From the NCBI RefSeq assembly GCF_000003815.2, contig NC_049992.1, forward strand, positions 21,028,698-21,092,697: DNA of 64,000 bases, given 5' to 3'. Of the stretch, positions 1-12,400 are shown piece after piece. Source of the stretch: Branchiostoma floridae (lineage: Eukaryota; Chordata; Leptocardii; Amphioxiformes; Branchiostomatidae). Positions within the stretch are counted from its first letter, which is position 1; every line of letters begins with the position of its first letter. Under the pieces are notes generated by a model. That model worked only from the letters and a program-made list of their open reading frames with translations, did not search any database and was not told the origin of the DNA. The position numbers were made by a program, and so were the translations under genes.

Positions 1-423
1 ACCTGGTACCTCCACATTCCCCAATGTCGTCACGAAGAAATTCACGCCTAGCCAATGTTTTATTCTGTTAAAAAATAAAACATGTTGTAATGGCCAATAT
101 ATCATAGCGGTTCATCTAAGTAAAGTAAAAATGGTTAAAAGGAATGAGCCAAGTCTGCAATGATTTTGCCAACTCAAACCTCAATCATCATCTCGGTATA
201 AGATTGTTGCATTAACATATAGTCAGGCTAACCAATAGATGTTACTTCCTTAATGCAGACTGATCTTTTCACCTGTTATTTAGCCAGCGTTCCGTAAAGG
301 TTGACGTAAAATCGGTATTAGCAACAAAGGACCTGAAGTTGACAGACGCATCGGAAGTATATTCAGCGGAAACGTCTCTTTTTGTCAATAGGCCTGCCAC
401 CAAGGTAGTTCCATTTTTCACTC
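1..423 (-). CDS. Exons 71-72: last segments in the window, still open
   Basis: Exon 71 (273-423, 151 bp, 1/2) reads VKNGTTLVAGLLTKRDVSAE, SDASVNFRSFVANTDFTSTF, then TERWLNN. Exon 72 runs from 47 past base 1 and begins REFLRDDIGECGGT after completing an arginine codon in phase 2. Neither has a stop codon, transmembrane segment or polyadenylation signal, so the 3' end of the gene is outside the window. Confidence 0.6.
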
Positions 424-3400
424 CTGCAACACAGAATTATTGCTTATGATATGCACAGAGAACGTAAAAATATGCTAGTTTTATTTCAATAGCTACGATG
501 TGAGCATGTGAACAGCTTAAAGCCAAATAATTAACAATATTCTCTAGTTTCAGAATTTTAATCAATTATAAGATGACCTTACAAACCTCTGAGTCAGTCA
601 TTGTTTAAAAGTGCTAGATAGATATTAAGATGTGGTTGTGAACACGTGTAGTTGTCAAACTACAAGTTACCAAACCTCACATTGTATACGCTTTACAATA
701 TATTACCATAATGCAATATATCAATTAAGACGCCAAAATAAAATTACCGATGTTTTTTTTACTAAGTTTTCATTCTATGTAACTGTTGATTTGCCCTATC
801 GTCTAGATAGTTAAACTAGCAATATTGTAGAAAGACTCCAAGGCTAGGATACACACTTACCGATGAATGGAATTTTACATCGAATTCGAAAGCGGGAAAA
901 TCAAATATGTCCCCAACCTTCTTTTGTCCTTATGGCGATGGTTTCAGATGTTGGCATGTTCAGCATGATTTTTGCACTTTCGCCATGACGGGAGGTTCCA
1001 GCTTGATCAGACGGTCCTGTCAGGTAAATGAAAAAAAAAAAAAAGAATTAATCCTAAGTTAATTTTGTTAGTGTAACAACCAAATAAACATATATTGTTA
1101 AATCATCATTATCACATAATTATATATTATTTGTCAGCTATTGGTTGGGACGACTTTAGTCTAGTTAGGCACACAGGGCTGCAAATTTCATTTACGATTT
1201 AACGTGGTCGAGAACCTCTTTGTACACAAGACCCTTTGTTTTGCGTCCTCTCAGAAATACGTGTGTAGCCCTAAGCTAGATGCCCTAAGCATGACTAAAA
1301 AGGTTTTCCTGGTAACCAACTATGTTGAATCAATTAAACTTTTGGCCTATTTGCCTACTATTATTGTATCAAGTTTGAAGGATGAAAGAAGTGTAATACA
1401 GAAACTTACGGATGTAGATGATTTTTTTGGCTTTGACATCTGTGCACTGGTGGGCACCGTTACACACACGGAGAGTAGGGAACAGCGTTCTAAAGGGTAA
1501 GACAGTGTGGAATGAAATGTTGCACCAGATAGACATGGAGAGGAGCTTTGTACTTGCAAGCGTAGTTTTACATTTTAAAAGTTCATTAGACTTCTTTAGA
1601 GAAATACTCAAAAGAACTAGAATATCACTTACTGTATCATTAATACGCCATTGATTTGTATAAATTCGTGTATTCAAATAGATGTATGAAGCATAGCAGT
1701 TTTCTCTAAAGTGTCTATAGATGCGTCATACCGGTAAGAATACAGGCCATAAATTCGACATATTAATTTTATCATTACAGCTTATCTATATTGATAATAA
1801 CCATACACATGTATGTATGTATGAAGTAACCATACATTAATACTATAGCATGCACGGATCAAATATCCAAAAACCATCGCCGCCTTCTTAAGTTAAACAA
1901 GATCACGTGTTACTAAGATCACGTGCGAGGTTACGTTTTGAAGTGATTGTTTATCTGTATTGATCCTAAAGAAGGCAACAGTGATTGTTGAAATTTGATG
2001 CGAACATACTTTTGTGTTGGATGACAGTTTAGCTTTGTACTGAAATTGGGCAGAGTTACTCTCACGTATGCGTACCTCCCAGGCTCCATGTGGAAGTCAC
2101 TTGAATCTGCCTCTTCCTCTGGACTATCCCGTTGCAAGTCAGAAACGTTAGAAACCTTCCCATGTGTTTGAATGGTTCCATTTACAATGATCACGGACCC
2201 AGAACCACCGCCTCCGACCCGGGTCAGTGGAAGGACGTCATTCATTCCATTAGCGTCACTGCTCAAACTGAAAACTAAGTTGAAGAAAATGCATTTTTTC
2301 GAGGAGCATATTGACATTATGCTAAGCAGATAACGTTGAACTAATGCTTCTAACATGTGACTGCTTTTACAATATAATACTACATAATGAGATGTTTTGT
2401 TTAACAATATGAGTTATACACTGTTGGTAGCCGCGTTTTTTTCAAAATTGAAGAAATTAGTAGTGTTTAAAAACACTACTAACCTTTTGTGGTCACTGGT
2501 AAAGTATGTGTATATGAATATAATATATTGTAGCCCAAAGTTCCATAGTCTGTATGCTTTTGATGTTCTCTATGTAAATAATTATGCAGAATGTTACTTT
2601 GTAGTATCCTTTTCAAATTAAAAAAAAAGTACACTTAATTCTTATAGCGATAATTACTTACAGGTTGCTGTGATGCCTTCCTCTTCCCGTGGAGTTCCCC
2701 AGGACAATCCTGCATAGCTGAGGTCAGTGATCATGACCGTGTCATCAATATGCACATCTTCTGGTAGGGGAACTTCCTCGCCAAACGGAACCGTCGTGTT
2801 TGTGTGAGCAACGTCTGGATTTCCAAAGAGGACTGTTACACCTAAAGAATCAAGGAAGAAAAGCGATTACATAAGTGATTACTATAAGACTATAAGTGCT
2901 ATATTGGCTAATAAGCTTGTACAAACGATGCATATTTTCTCAAGATGCTGACGATAAGCAAAACATTAATTAAAGTCCATTCTATCATGACAAATATCTA
3001 CAAACCTTGCACAAAGCTTGTATAGGATTTTGAATCACCTGATGTCATTACTGTAGATTGTAATCCTGCCCCGTTCACAGCCCTTAGAGTGACGTAATAT
3101 GTGGATCCGTGAAGTAGGTGTCCTTCAAGGTCAGAGTTCACTGCTAGGACCTTTAGTCCATTTGACCTAAAAGGCTGTACGTCTGTTCCCCCTGGAGACG
3201 TTCCTATTGCCCAAAAGTACTCCACCACCTGCAACAGACACAAGCTTTTAATATTTCTTATCATTAATTTGCAACCATTTTTTTCATGCCCTAAAACTTT
3301 TCGAAAGAGCACGGTTGTGTTATCAGATCACCTACCTGGCTTTCTCTATCGAAAGCCCTGTACCTAACAGCGATGGTACTGTTGCTTCCTTGGAAGTCGC

Positions 3401-6400
3401 TTATCTCCTCATCATCCCACGACATGTCCACATGGTAAATCTTCTGTATGTCCGGGGGTGTCACGTCTATGTTCACGCCATTAGAGGACGACATAACCAC
3501 ACGACCTGATCCTGTTGATTATAGAGAAACTCGATTAGCAACGTATATTTTGTTTTTACAAAATATATATAATGCACAATGCGACTAAGCATATGATGAT
3601 CATGGATCAAGAATATGTCAAACATATGAAGAAAACCCGTACAATTTATGCTTATTGGAATGATAGATGCAGTATATCTTTCTTTTTGTATATCTTATTC
3701 GAGGCAAACATATGAAAACCTAATACAGGCTGGCTTCATGAACATACCTGACACGGCTTTCACTGTGATGTAGTAGACCGCAGCACCGTCTGTAACGTTT
3801 ATATCATCCAGCTGCTTGAAGCTGACATTAGGACTGAGTGTCAGGTTGTCTATCCTGACATGGAAGGCTGAAGTGTCCATGCTCGAACAGTCCGGGTCAC
3901 AGTCGAACTTGTCACATGGCTTCAGACAAGGCACGCAAGGACGGGCGACCTGATGATAAAAGTAATGGTTTTTGATACGTCATTACTAAAATGAACGCGC
4001 TTTCTAATTCTAATTTAAGCGTGTTATGACGTACAGAATGGAATTTCAAAACAATTTTAGATCTGACTGACTTCACGAAAAGGAGCGACATCATCCTTCA
4101 GCTTCTCGGTCCCCACCCCTGCGTAGAACACGGAGACACTGTTGTCCCCGGGACGGAATGGGTCTCCATAGCGGCACAGGTTGTCTGCGCTCGGTGGTAA
4201 CCTGCGAAACATTAGTGTATTTTCTTTATCGGTACCATTGCGGAAAATTTCTAAGGCAGGGGCGCATTATGTCTGTCTTTCGATTGAAAACAAAGACAAC
4301 CTGGTTTTGTACCAAGAAATAAACTGATTTCATACATTTTAAGGCATAATTTATCAAATTAATTTTGTAATTTGTAATTTTCCTTTGTCCTTTCACTGCC
4401 CCCAATCCAATAATGGATCATCCTACGAACATGCATATAAAAGATTTTATTCAATGTTGCCCTGTATGATATAAGTACGTTTTCAAAAGACGGATTCAAA
4501 TTTCTCTAACCTCAGGTGTCTGAAAAACGCCGTAGCTTCAGGACTACTGAATACGTCTTGCACGTCAGGTACGAAGTCGTCCCGGTTCCAGACGGCCAGG
4601 GTGAGCCGGGCTTGGTCACTGAAAACTGGGATGCCGCTCATGATGGCCTGAGATCTGCCATCTATTATTAGTTCCAGGTTCCAATCCTCCTACATAGAAA
4701 AAAATGGTTTAAGGGATTATATGTAAGGTAAATATTAAAGATTGTAGCTGTCTTTACGAAACAAATTACTCACCTGGATCTCAGCGGCGCCTAAAGACTA
4801 GTTCTTAGAGCACATGAGACCTAAGTTAGCCTCGTTGGAGGTGTCGGAGCACATTGATACAAAACCTCCGGGATATTTCATCACCTTGGACAACGCACAG
4901 TTATTGAACATTTTGTGTTGAAAGACAGCTAAAAACCTCAATATATACCATCACAAATTAGCTTCCATACTAACGTACGATACATATGTAGTTAATAAAC
5001 GGTTTAAGATATATCACGGACACCTTGTTTAAAGAAAATCAGTGTATCCAAATTTGTATTTGAAAAAATGTTTACCCCCACAGCAAATGTCCTCTCTATA
5101 GTAATCTTCAACTCATAAGTGTGCCATCCGACTGTTGGGTCGAAGTCTAGAGTGATCATCTCTTCAACTGGCTCAACTGTATCGTTCTCAAATCGGCACC
5201 ACAACAAGGCATAATTCCCCTCCAAATCTCTAGTCACAACATCTACAAAGTACAAAGAGTAAGGGATGTGAAAGCTATTAAAATTAAAGATATGTGTAAA
5301 TTTAATTAGTGAATTGAAACAAAGAGTAAAAAAATGCGTGTCAACTGTAAAAGACATAAATAAACCCTGTACAAACTTATTGTAAATGTATAAAGTGAAA
5401 GATTTTTGTTACGTGGGTGAATTTGAAATCCACATCCTCTATATGGCACTTTTGTATCAGTGTGGCCACCAGAAGGTACGTTATCTTCAACAACCGACTC
5501 GTATTCCGTTGTAGTCATTGAGTGTGCAGACACAGGAGTGGCTGAACTGTCGAGTTGATATTCAGCGCAGTTGCACAGGCATCCATCTTGTCCATCAGGA
5601 GCTAATATAAAGTAAATGGTTATCATCGTTTCAACTTTGTCATTATATTTTGTCATCCTCTAAAGCCATGTTACAAAAAGAAAACAATAATTACCCTACG
5701 TATAAAGACAATATGAACATTAAACATAGAAAGGAATAGATATCACATTTGTGTATAGACTTACCTGTGGTTGAGTTTGTTAGTCCTGTGTTATTTGCTG
5801 ACCTTCCTGTGTTGTTTCTAAGACAACATGTACAATCTTCAGGTCCAGCTTCTTCCCGAGCCCACTGCTCTACTGGCGCCTCCAAGTCTCCCACCACACC
5901 TGCCGGGCCGTCCCAGAACACAACACTGGTGACGGCTTTGATGTCGCCGCTCGCAGCGATCATGTCGAACCTGTAGGAGCCGCCTCCCTGCATGTCTGCC
6001 CGGGTGGAGTACGCACCTGAGTACATCCGTGTCTGTTGTATGTCTCTAGACATGGTGATGGACAAGCCGTCTTCACCAAATGTCACCTTAGGTTTCAAAA
6101 AATGTAGAATGTCTGTTGTATGTCTCTAGACATGGTGATGGACAAGCCGTCTTCACCAAATGTCACCTTAGGTTTCAAAAAATGTAGAAAAAGAGCAATA
6201 AAGGATGGAAAAGGAACGATGAAAAAAGAACAATTCAGATCACATATGGGATGATTATTGCAGCTGACTCAGGATAGAGTATCTCTTTCGCTATCTGAAT
6301 TCCTCTCCGTTATTTTCTAATTATATGATATGCGTCTCAAAATCAACCGCACCTCATCTGGAGTGAACAATATCCTGTGGTCACTAAGTAGACCATAAAC

Positions 6401-9400
6401 AGAGTCTGAGGAGACAGAACTCCATCCAGCTTCCTCGCTCTCCATGAGGTACTGACGGGAAGGACACTTATCACCATCATGGGTGGGCAGGTAGATGAAC
6501 GTTCCTTGGGTCGAGAGGATAAAATGTATCAATACGAAACTTCATTAATGCCAATATATTGAAATAGGCACACTAATATTTTATGTTGGTATTGATATAA
6601 CAATAAAATGGAGCTGAACATATCTATACGTCATTTAATTTAAGCTTTAGACAAGATCGCACGTAAAAGACGTATTCAAAAACAGGTGTACCAATGGCAA
6701 AACACTAAATTGAATTAAGGCTTTTTTGACAAACAGAGAGAAGAAGCAAGTAGAAGTCTAGGCCTAAGGCCTCCGCTGCAGTTAAGAGCAGCATCGGGAG
6801 TTCCACAATAAACCGTCCCGGGCACATTGCTATATCTCTCCTTCACATAAACGATTTGCCAGATAAGCTCGATTCAAATGTGAGTTTATTTGGCAATAAT
6901 TTCTTGTTACAATTCAATATAAACAACCCAGAATAATGGCAAAGAAAATGGCTTACGTAAATTATAAAATCATGAATAGGAATTCTTCTTCTTTCTCACC
7001 TTCCATGGTGGTTGTTGAACTTTGATGAGTGACGTCACTGCTGAAGTCCCGCCCATCTTTAACCGTTCCACCAATCGGATCCTCCAGATCCAGCAGGACG
7101 GGTGGGGACTCCGTTATGATTGACAGACCTGCCTTGTTGAAGGTGCGCAGCCTCACAAAGCACGGAATACCGGGCTTGGTAAAAAAAATGTATAAACAGT
7201 CGTGATGCTAAGTGAGTATTTAAAACAATAAACAGCCATGAACCCATGACAGAAAACAATAAGGTAAAACCTATCTGCATATGTAAAAGCTATAGATATT
7301 GCCTACCTCAAGCGTGATGTCTGTCATCGTGTATTTTGTGTCATTGAAAATAACAGGTACAAACTCCGTTTCTTGGAACCGTTCATCAGAGTCCTCTGTA
7401 CAGGCTGTCCCTGAGAACACGGCGATCTCGTAATGACCAATGCCGCTCTCAGGATCAGAAAAGTCAGCCCAGGAAACATGCAGCTCATCCGTTCTGCTTG
7501 AGTAGGAGACAGACTGTGAAATAAGGAAAATACAAACAAATTAATCCTTTGACAGAATGGAAAATGAGGATATTTGTAAATACAGTAGTTTGCAGATCAC
7601 AACGTTTCCCCACCAACATAACATAATCGTTACAGCGAATTAGTATAATGTACAGCGTCATGCTTTGTATTCACTAGCGTTTCAACGCAACGTGTCATGC
7701 TTCCAACTATTGGGGGTAAATGTTATCTATATTACGTTTACACGTAAATGATAATTTGTATACCGACTTTCTTAGTTACCTACTTTNNNNNNNNNNNNNN
7801 NNNNNNNNNNNNNNNNNNNNNNNNNNNNNNNNNNNNNNNNNNNNNNNNNNNNNNNNNNNNNNNNNNNNNNNNNNNNNNNNNNNNNNACATTATAGATCAG
7901 ATAGATGTTTTTAACATGATAGCTATGAGTCCATGCCCATTTCATGTAAAATCCTAATGCAAAATTCAACCCTAAATCTTGTTAAACACAATAACGTTAC
8001 AAGAAAAATTGAGTTTTTAAAAGAACACCAGCTTTAATTTCATATTACTTAGAAACGAAAACAAATACATTATAAATTACGTTTTTTTTCTCTCATTGAA
8101 TGTGACAGGATAAGCGTGAATAACCTATATTTACGAAAAGTAACACTCGTCCATGTTAGACAATGTGATATAACTTTACAATGCGACCGAATTCACCAAA
8201 ATCAGTTGATAGATATTTTTTCTGATTTTTTTAAGAAGCATAAAAAAAACCTAACCAGTTTTATGCAATCCAGCTGTGTTAAATTCCCATCCAATGATCC
8301 GACTCCCCACTGGCTGTATAAGACTGGGAGGGCGAAAGCGAACCCTTCCCAGGAAAAGGAAATTTCATCGGTAGAAGGGATGAACCTGTTGATGGAAGAA
8401 ATGTCAGGAGCTTGGATTTTAGTTCGTCCATTCTGCTCTACTTACATGTACATTACGATTACAAGGGGGTAGGGCTAGGGTTAGGGTTAGGGTTATGATA
8501 GGGGGGTATGCTGAGGTGGAGATAAACTCTTACAAAGTGTCATTTTACAAAAAAAATGTCAAGTTCAAAGGCAAACAGCTGTTGATTCGAGTTGGCAAAT
8601 ATTTCTAACCTGTTGACGTTGACGTGTCCGACTGATAAGACCTNNNNNNNNNNNNNNNNNNNNNNNNNNNNNNNNNNNNNNNNNNNNNNNNNNNNNNNNN
8701 NNNNNNNNNNNNNNNNNNNNNNNNNNNNNNNNNNNNNNNNNNNGAGTCATGCCCATTTCATGTAAAATCCTAATGCAAAATTCAACCCTAAATCTTGTTA
8801 AACACAATAACGTTACAAGAAAAATTGAGTTTTTAAAAGAACACCAGCTTTAATTTCATATTACTTAGAAACGAAAACAAATACATTATAAATTACGTTT
8901 TTTTTCTCTCATTGAATGTGACAGGATAAGCGTGAATAACCTATATTTACGAAAAGTAACACTCGTCCATGTTAGACAATGTGATATAACTTTACAATGC
9001 GACCGAATTCACCAAAATCAGTTGATAGATATTTTTTCTGATTTTTTTAAGAAGCATAAAAAAAACCTAACCAGTTTTATGCAATCCAGCTGTGTTAAAT
9101 TCCCATCCAATGATCCGACTCCCCACTGGCTGTATAAGACTGGGAGGGCGAAAGCGAACCCTTCCCAGGAAAAGGAAATTTCATCGGTAGAAGGGATGAA
9201 CCTGTTGATGGAAGAAATGTCAGGAGCTTGGATTTTAGTTCGTCCATTCTGCTCTACTTACATGTACATTACGATTACAAGGGGGTAGGGCTAGGGTTAG
9301 GGTTAGGGTTATGATAGGGGGGTATGCTGAGGTGGAGATAAACTCTTACAAAGTGTCATTTTACAAAAAAAATGTCAAGTTCAAAGGCAAACAGCTGTTG

Positions 9401-12400
9401 ATTCGAGTTGGCAAATATTTCTAACCTGTTGACGTTGACGTGTCCGACTGATAAGACCTGCCCACCATACCCCACTTGTATACCGTTAGAAGTCACCTCC
9501 GCTACGGCAGTTGAAGCGCTGTGAGCTCTGACAGTGATGTAGTACGTTGCAGCTTTGGGTATAAGCTGTGAAATATAATGTTAACAACATTCGCCAATTA
9601 ATCCTCTGGTAAAAATCTTATACAAGGTGTCCTTAAGTCCTGTCTTTTCGAATTTTAATCTTTTATCTGGTACTTGTCCAAAGAATCAGACAGTGACTTT
9701 CTGACGGATTTTTCCTAATCTTACACGTTCATTGACGTGCGGAATGCGCAACACACAGTGCTGATAATAAGTAAGGGTCTTGAGTTCTGTAAAGCGACAG
9801 ATAAACGTTTCTAAATTTAAAGGGGCCGGTAAAACTATATAAAAAGAGCAGATAATATAAACTATGCCCTTCAGTATGCTACAAGCACCCATACAGTGCA
9901 CATCAGTGATGGCCTGGCTGAGAAAGTTTACCAAGTACAAGTTACTCTTCAAATCATGTTTGAAATCTAGAGACAAAAGAGAAATTAAAGTAAGACTACA
10001 CATAAAGAAGTTAGCTTGAAGAACGGTCAGCCTTTTTACCGAAAAACAGAGGAAAACACAGTTAAACACCGGAAAACACACGAAGGAGTGTATAATCTAC
10101 TGAAATACAGTATGTTTTGATGAGTAAACATGACAGGTCGCTATGTTTTGCCACAGAATAATCTACATATGCCCCTGGAATGAAGAGATCGTCAGAAAAT
10201 GCATGAGACGACGGGCCGGACCTCCGCCGCCACCCGGCGGACTGGACGTGCTGATTGTGCCAAATCATGTAACGTTGACGGCTACAAGAAGCAAGGTTTA
10301 TTAAGAAATACGGAAAACAGATTCCANNNNNNNNNNNNNNNNNNNNNNNNNNNNNNNNNNNNNNNNNNNNNNNNNNNNNNNNNNNNNNNNNNNNNNNNNN
10401 NNNNNNNNNNNNNNNNNNNNNNNNNNTATAATGTTAAGATCATTCTGTATGATTTGATAATGTTCCTATGAAAACCAGTACTTTGAACCAGTACAGTATT
10501 TGAATCTGTGACCAGTAATATGCTAATCTGTCTCTGACCATTGTTTCTAGCTGGTAGACAATCTGGGATGTTTTTGAGTTTATGTGGTTATGGGGGTCAA
10601 TCCACTATTCAAACTGCTGGACAAGTCACAGTGGGAGCACTTCCTTATTGTTCTTACCTTGGGCAAGAAATCCCCAGGTTTAAGGACAGCAATTCTACCA
10701 TGTCAAAGAGCAAAGTCCAGAATATAGAAACACAAAATCCTGGCATGGATACCTGTAAGTATTCAAACGTGTGAGTCTGGTTCAGCCCCACATTGACATA
10801 CGGATGTACGTTGTTCCTGGTTCTCGGGAAGCGGCGGTCAGTCCCAAGGGCTACTTCATAGTACTCTATGGTCTGTTCTTTGTCATCGTCAAGTTTTCCT
10901 TTAGATGAAACACATTTGAGTAAATCATGTTAACATAATCAAGAGTGTTACTAATATACCGACCATGACGTCAATAAAAGACGCCGGTAAACAGTTCTTT
11001 TTACTATGATCAGTATAAAAAAATTACATGTTAACAAAAATTTTGTCAAGCCAAAAAAAGCGAAAAATATTATAAACAATGCTTTTAAAAAAAGCTGGCA
11101 TTTTGCCAAGGTTTGCGCATATAAACTTTTTTTTTCTAGTTATTTGAATGTGCTGCAGGCTGCAAAATGCAAAAATACGCCTTTATTAATACACGTCGAT
11201 TGATATGAAGTGATTTTCGAACAGGTACACCAGATGCATATCGATGTGTACGAATCTAAAGCTAATCTGAATTTATTAGGATTCCTAATACATTTTCTAT
11301 ACGAAATCGGCGAATGGCTATTACTTTCATCACCTGTCTAGTATTAGATTTCTTCATTTCAAATACCTTTGACAGATATCCAGCTTCCTTAAAGCTTACA
11401 TGTCATTTATACATCCATGCATAGACAAGAATAGGCACAGACATCAATAAGAACTAGAAATGGTTCTCGATTCACCTTGCTGCCTTCTATCGCCAAAACT
11501 GTCCCAGTTCGCAGACAGTGTCGTGATTGATGGTTGGAAGTTGAGGTCATATCCTACAATACCTCCATCGCGAACCTGAAAATACATTTGAATTAGTTTT
11601 GGTTTTTAGTGGTGTTGGCTGTGTTTTCTTTCAGTCAATCATTCATAAAACTTCAATAATAATGTCCCTCATTAATTAAATGCACGTAAATTCAGTTTTA
11701 AATAGAGAAACCCTATATGGTATACATCTTGTCCCACGTAAGCATTTTCTGCCTCCTATTTTGTACTTTCTTTTACGTACATTGTAAACAGCAACATTTT
11801 TTCGCACTAAAAGATCCGTTCAGTTGACCAATATTTTACCGTCCATCATGTTAATATTACATTACGATGTTGGTTTTCTTCGAATGTTAATTCGTTTCAA
11901 CTGGATTTAAAAAAAGTTGTTTCTTTATCAATAAATGATTGCTATTTATGTTGTAGCTTTTGATTCATTTATCTCAAATTACAAATGCGGAGCAGGATGA
12001 CCCACCTCCCCAGGAATGAGCGGTTCCAGCATGACCGTGATGCCGTCCGACCTGACTGTGTACGTGAAGTTCATCTCGTTTGTAGCTCTTACAGCAACGA
12101 AGAACGTTTCACCGTCATGCATCTGCAGTTCATCGTTGTTGCCAGACGTTTGACCTTCGTATGAAAGCATGAAATATCGTATTACTATACATTATGACCC
12201 ATTGTTAATGATTAGTTGTTTTTCAACAATAAACATAGATGGTTTGATGATAAACTCAAAAGGTAACTTTTTACAGAATATTAGGTTACAATCATATAAC
12301 CATTTCACGTGATGAAAATTTCCAATTGTATTTGCTAAACTAATAACGTATTGCTTGATTTTATATTGACCTTACAGTTTCTAGTCAACTAACTTCAATA

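Larger units (their letters stand above)
7932..9459. repeat. Identical 712-bp block present twice (7932-8643 and 8748-9459)
   Basis: The two copies are 816 bp apart and, as far as I can compare by eye, identical, including an 118-codon open frame in each. The boundaries fall at or next to assembly gaps. The second copy runs on into a complete exon 55, while the first stops at the gap after 34 bp of that exon. Most likely both alleles, or one read end, were placed twice during assembly. A recent tandem duplication is the alternative. Confidence 0.85.

Noticed and set aside
7324-7539. 71-codon minus-strand frame over exon 56
   Set aside because: It is a shadow. The repeat motif HVSWADFSDPESGI is in another frame of the same bases.
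8467-8496. Telomere-like TTAGGG run as a chromosome end or fusion
   Set aside because: Only about three units, inside an intron of a continuous gene.
8116-9288. Two identical 118-codon plus-strand open frames
   Set aside because: They are copies of the same duplicated intron block, have no homology I recognise and lack coding character.
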